DNA from: Aplidium turbinatum
Taxonomy: Eukaryota > Chordata > Ascidiacea > Aplousobranchia > Polyclinidae
Assembly: GCA_918807975.1 (NCBI GenBank)
Contig: OU964934.1
Span: 10,230,001-10,294,000, forward strand
Length of the DNA stretch: 64,000 nt
Direction: 5' to 3'
The translations under genes and the position numbers were made by a program. How positions within the stretch are numbered: position 1 is the first letter of the stretch; every line of letters begins with the position of its first letter. Below the pieces are notes generated by a model, which was not told where the DNA came from, did no database searches, and saw only the letters and a program-made list of their open reading frames with translations. Positions 63,962 through 64,000 of the stretch are shown here, in pieces.

Positions 63962-64000
63962 CAGGGGTGCAACCTAGTTCGTACCCTGAACAGTTTGTAC
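63962..64000. mobile_element. GTTCGTACC-ended element, copy 3, cut by window edge
   Basis: It begins CAGGGGTGCAACCTAGTTCG and repeats the CAGTTTGTAC-like motif, matching the ends of the copies at 10320 and 62831. Confidence 0.75.

Noticed and set aside
1-64000. LTR retrotransposons, retroviral or other capsid/envelope-bearing elements
   Set aside because: I looked for paired long terminal repeats and capsid, protease, integrase or envelope-like frames and recognised none.

Overview
This window comes from an animal nuclear genome. It is AT-rich, with spliced genes, long introns and a very dense load of transposons and foldback repeats. The three host genes I recognise (ARIH1, NRBF2 and a DOK-family docking protein) and the intron layout fit an invertebrate deuterostome, possibly a tunicate. 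That placement is an inference from gene content and style only.

Layout. 1-9355: repeats (a TTAA-type element, palindromic elements, a decayed hAT transposase, a complete hAT-type element at 4800-6507 with a SINE inside, a small MITE, a SINE) and one possible terminal coding exon at 792-930. 9356-29635 (+): a complete 13-coding-exon ARIH1 gene (RBR E3 ubiquitin ligase, 516 aa). Its introns hold several nested transposon stacks. 29636-35272: intergenic, with MITEs and a foldback interrupted by an Ac-like hAT. 35273-46338 (+): NRBF2, a subunit of the autophagy PI3-kinase complex. Six coding exons are found; a short first exon is not. Its introns hold a GGGTCATTCC element and a four-layer insertion stack. 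46339-50311: intergenic between two converging genes. 50312-60152 (-): a complete 9-exon DOK-family adaptor (PH + PTB + tyrosine-rich tail, 420 aa), with LINE, hAT and other insertions in its introns. 60153-64000: repeats, including another decayed hAT and two copies of an element whose ends carry GTTCGTACC repeats.

The three host genes are not an operon and share no single pathway. ARIH1 ubiquitylates substrates with cullin-RING ligases, NRBF2 supports autophagy initiation, and DOK proteins scaffold tyrosine-kinase signalling.

The most unusual material is in the mobile DNA. (i) A transposon family with GGGTCATTCCA ends and apparent 4-bp target duplications occurs twice (11264-16417 and 35905-38573); both copies retain the same recognisable C-terminal protein domain on the minus strand. 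(ii) A family with non-matching ends (GGGTCTGCTACTATTCGG and GGCCATTCCG), 8-9 bp target duplications, repeated TTCGGCGAG motifs and, in some copies, telomere-like CCCTAA tracts occurs five times. (iii) A short, nearly perfect palindrome of about 85 bp centred on CTGCAG is scattered through the window. (iv) Several insertion stacks, checked by 8-bp target duplications, give a relative order of insertions. I saw no LTR retrotransposon, retrovirus, Polinton, CRISPR array, rRNA or intact tRNA gene.
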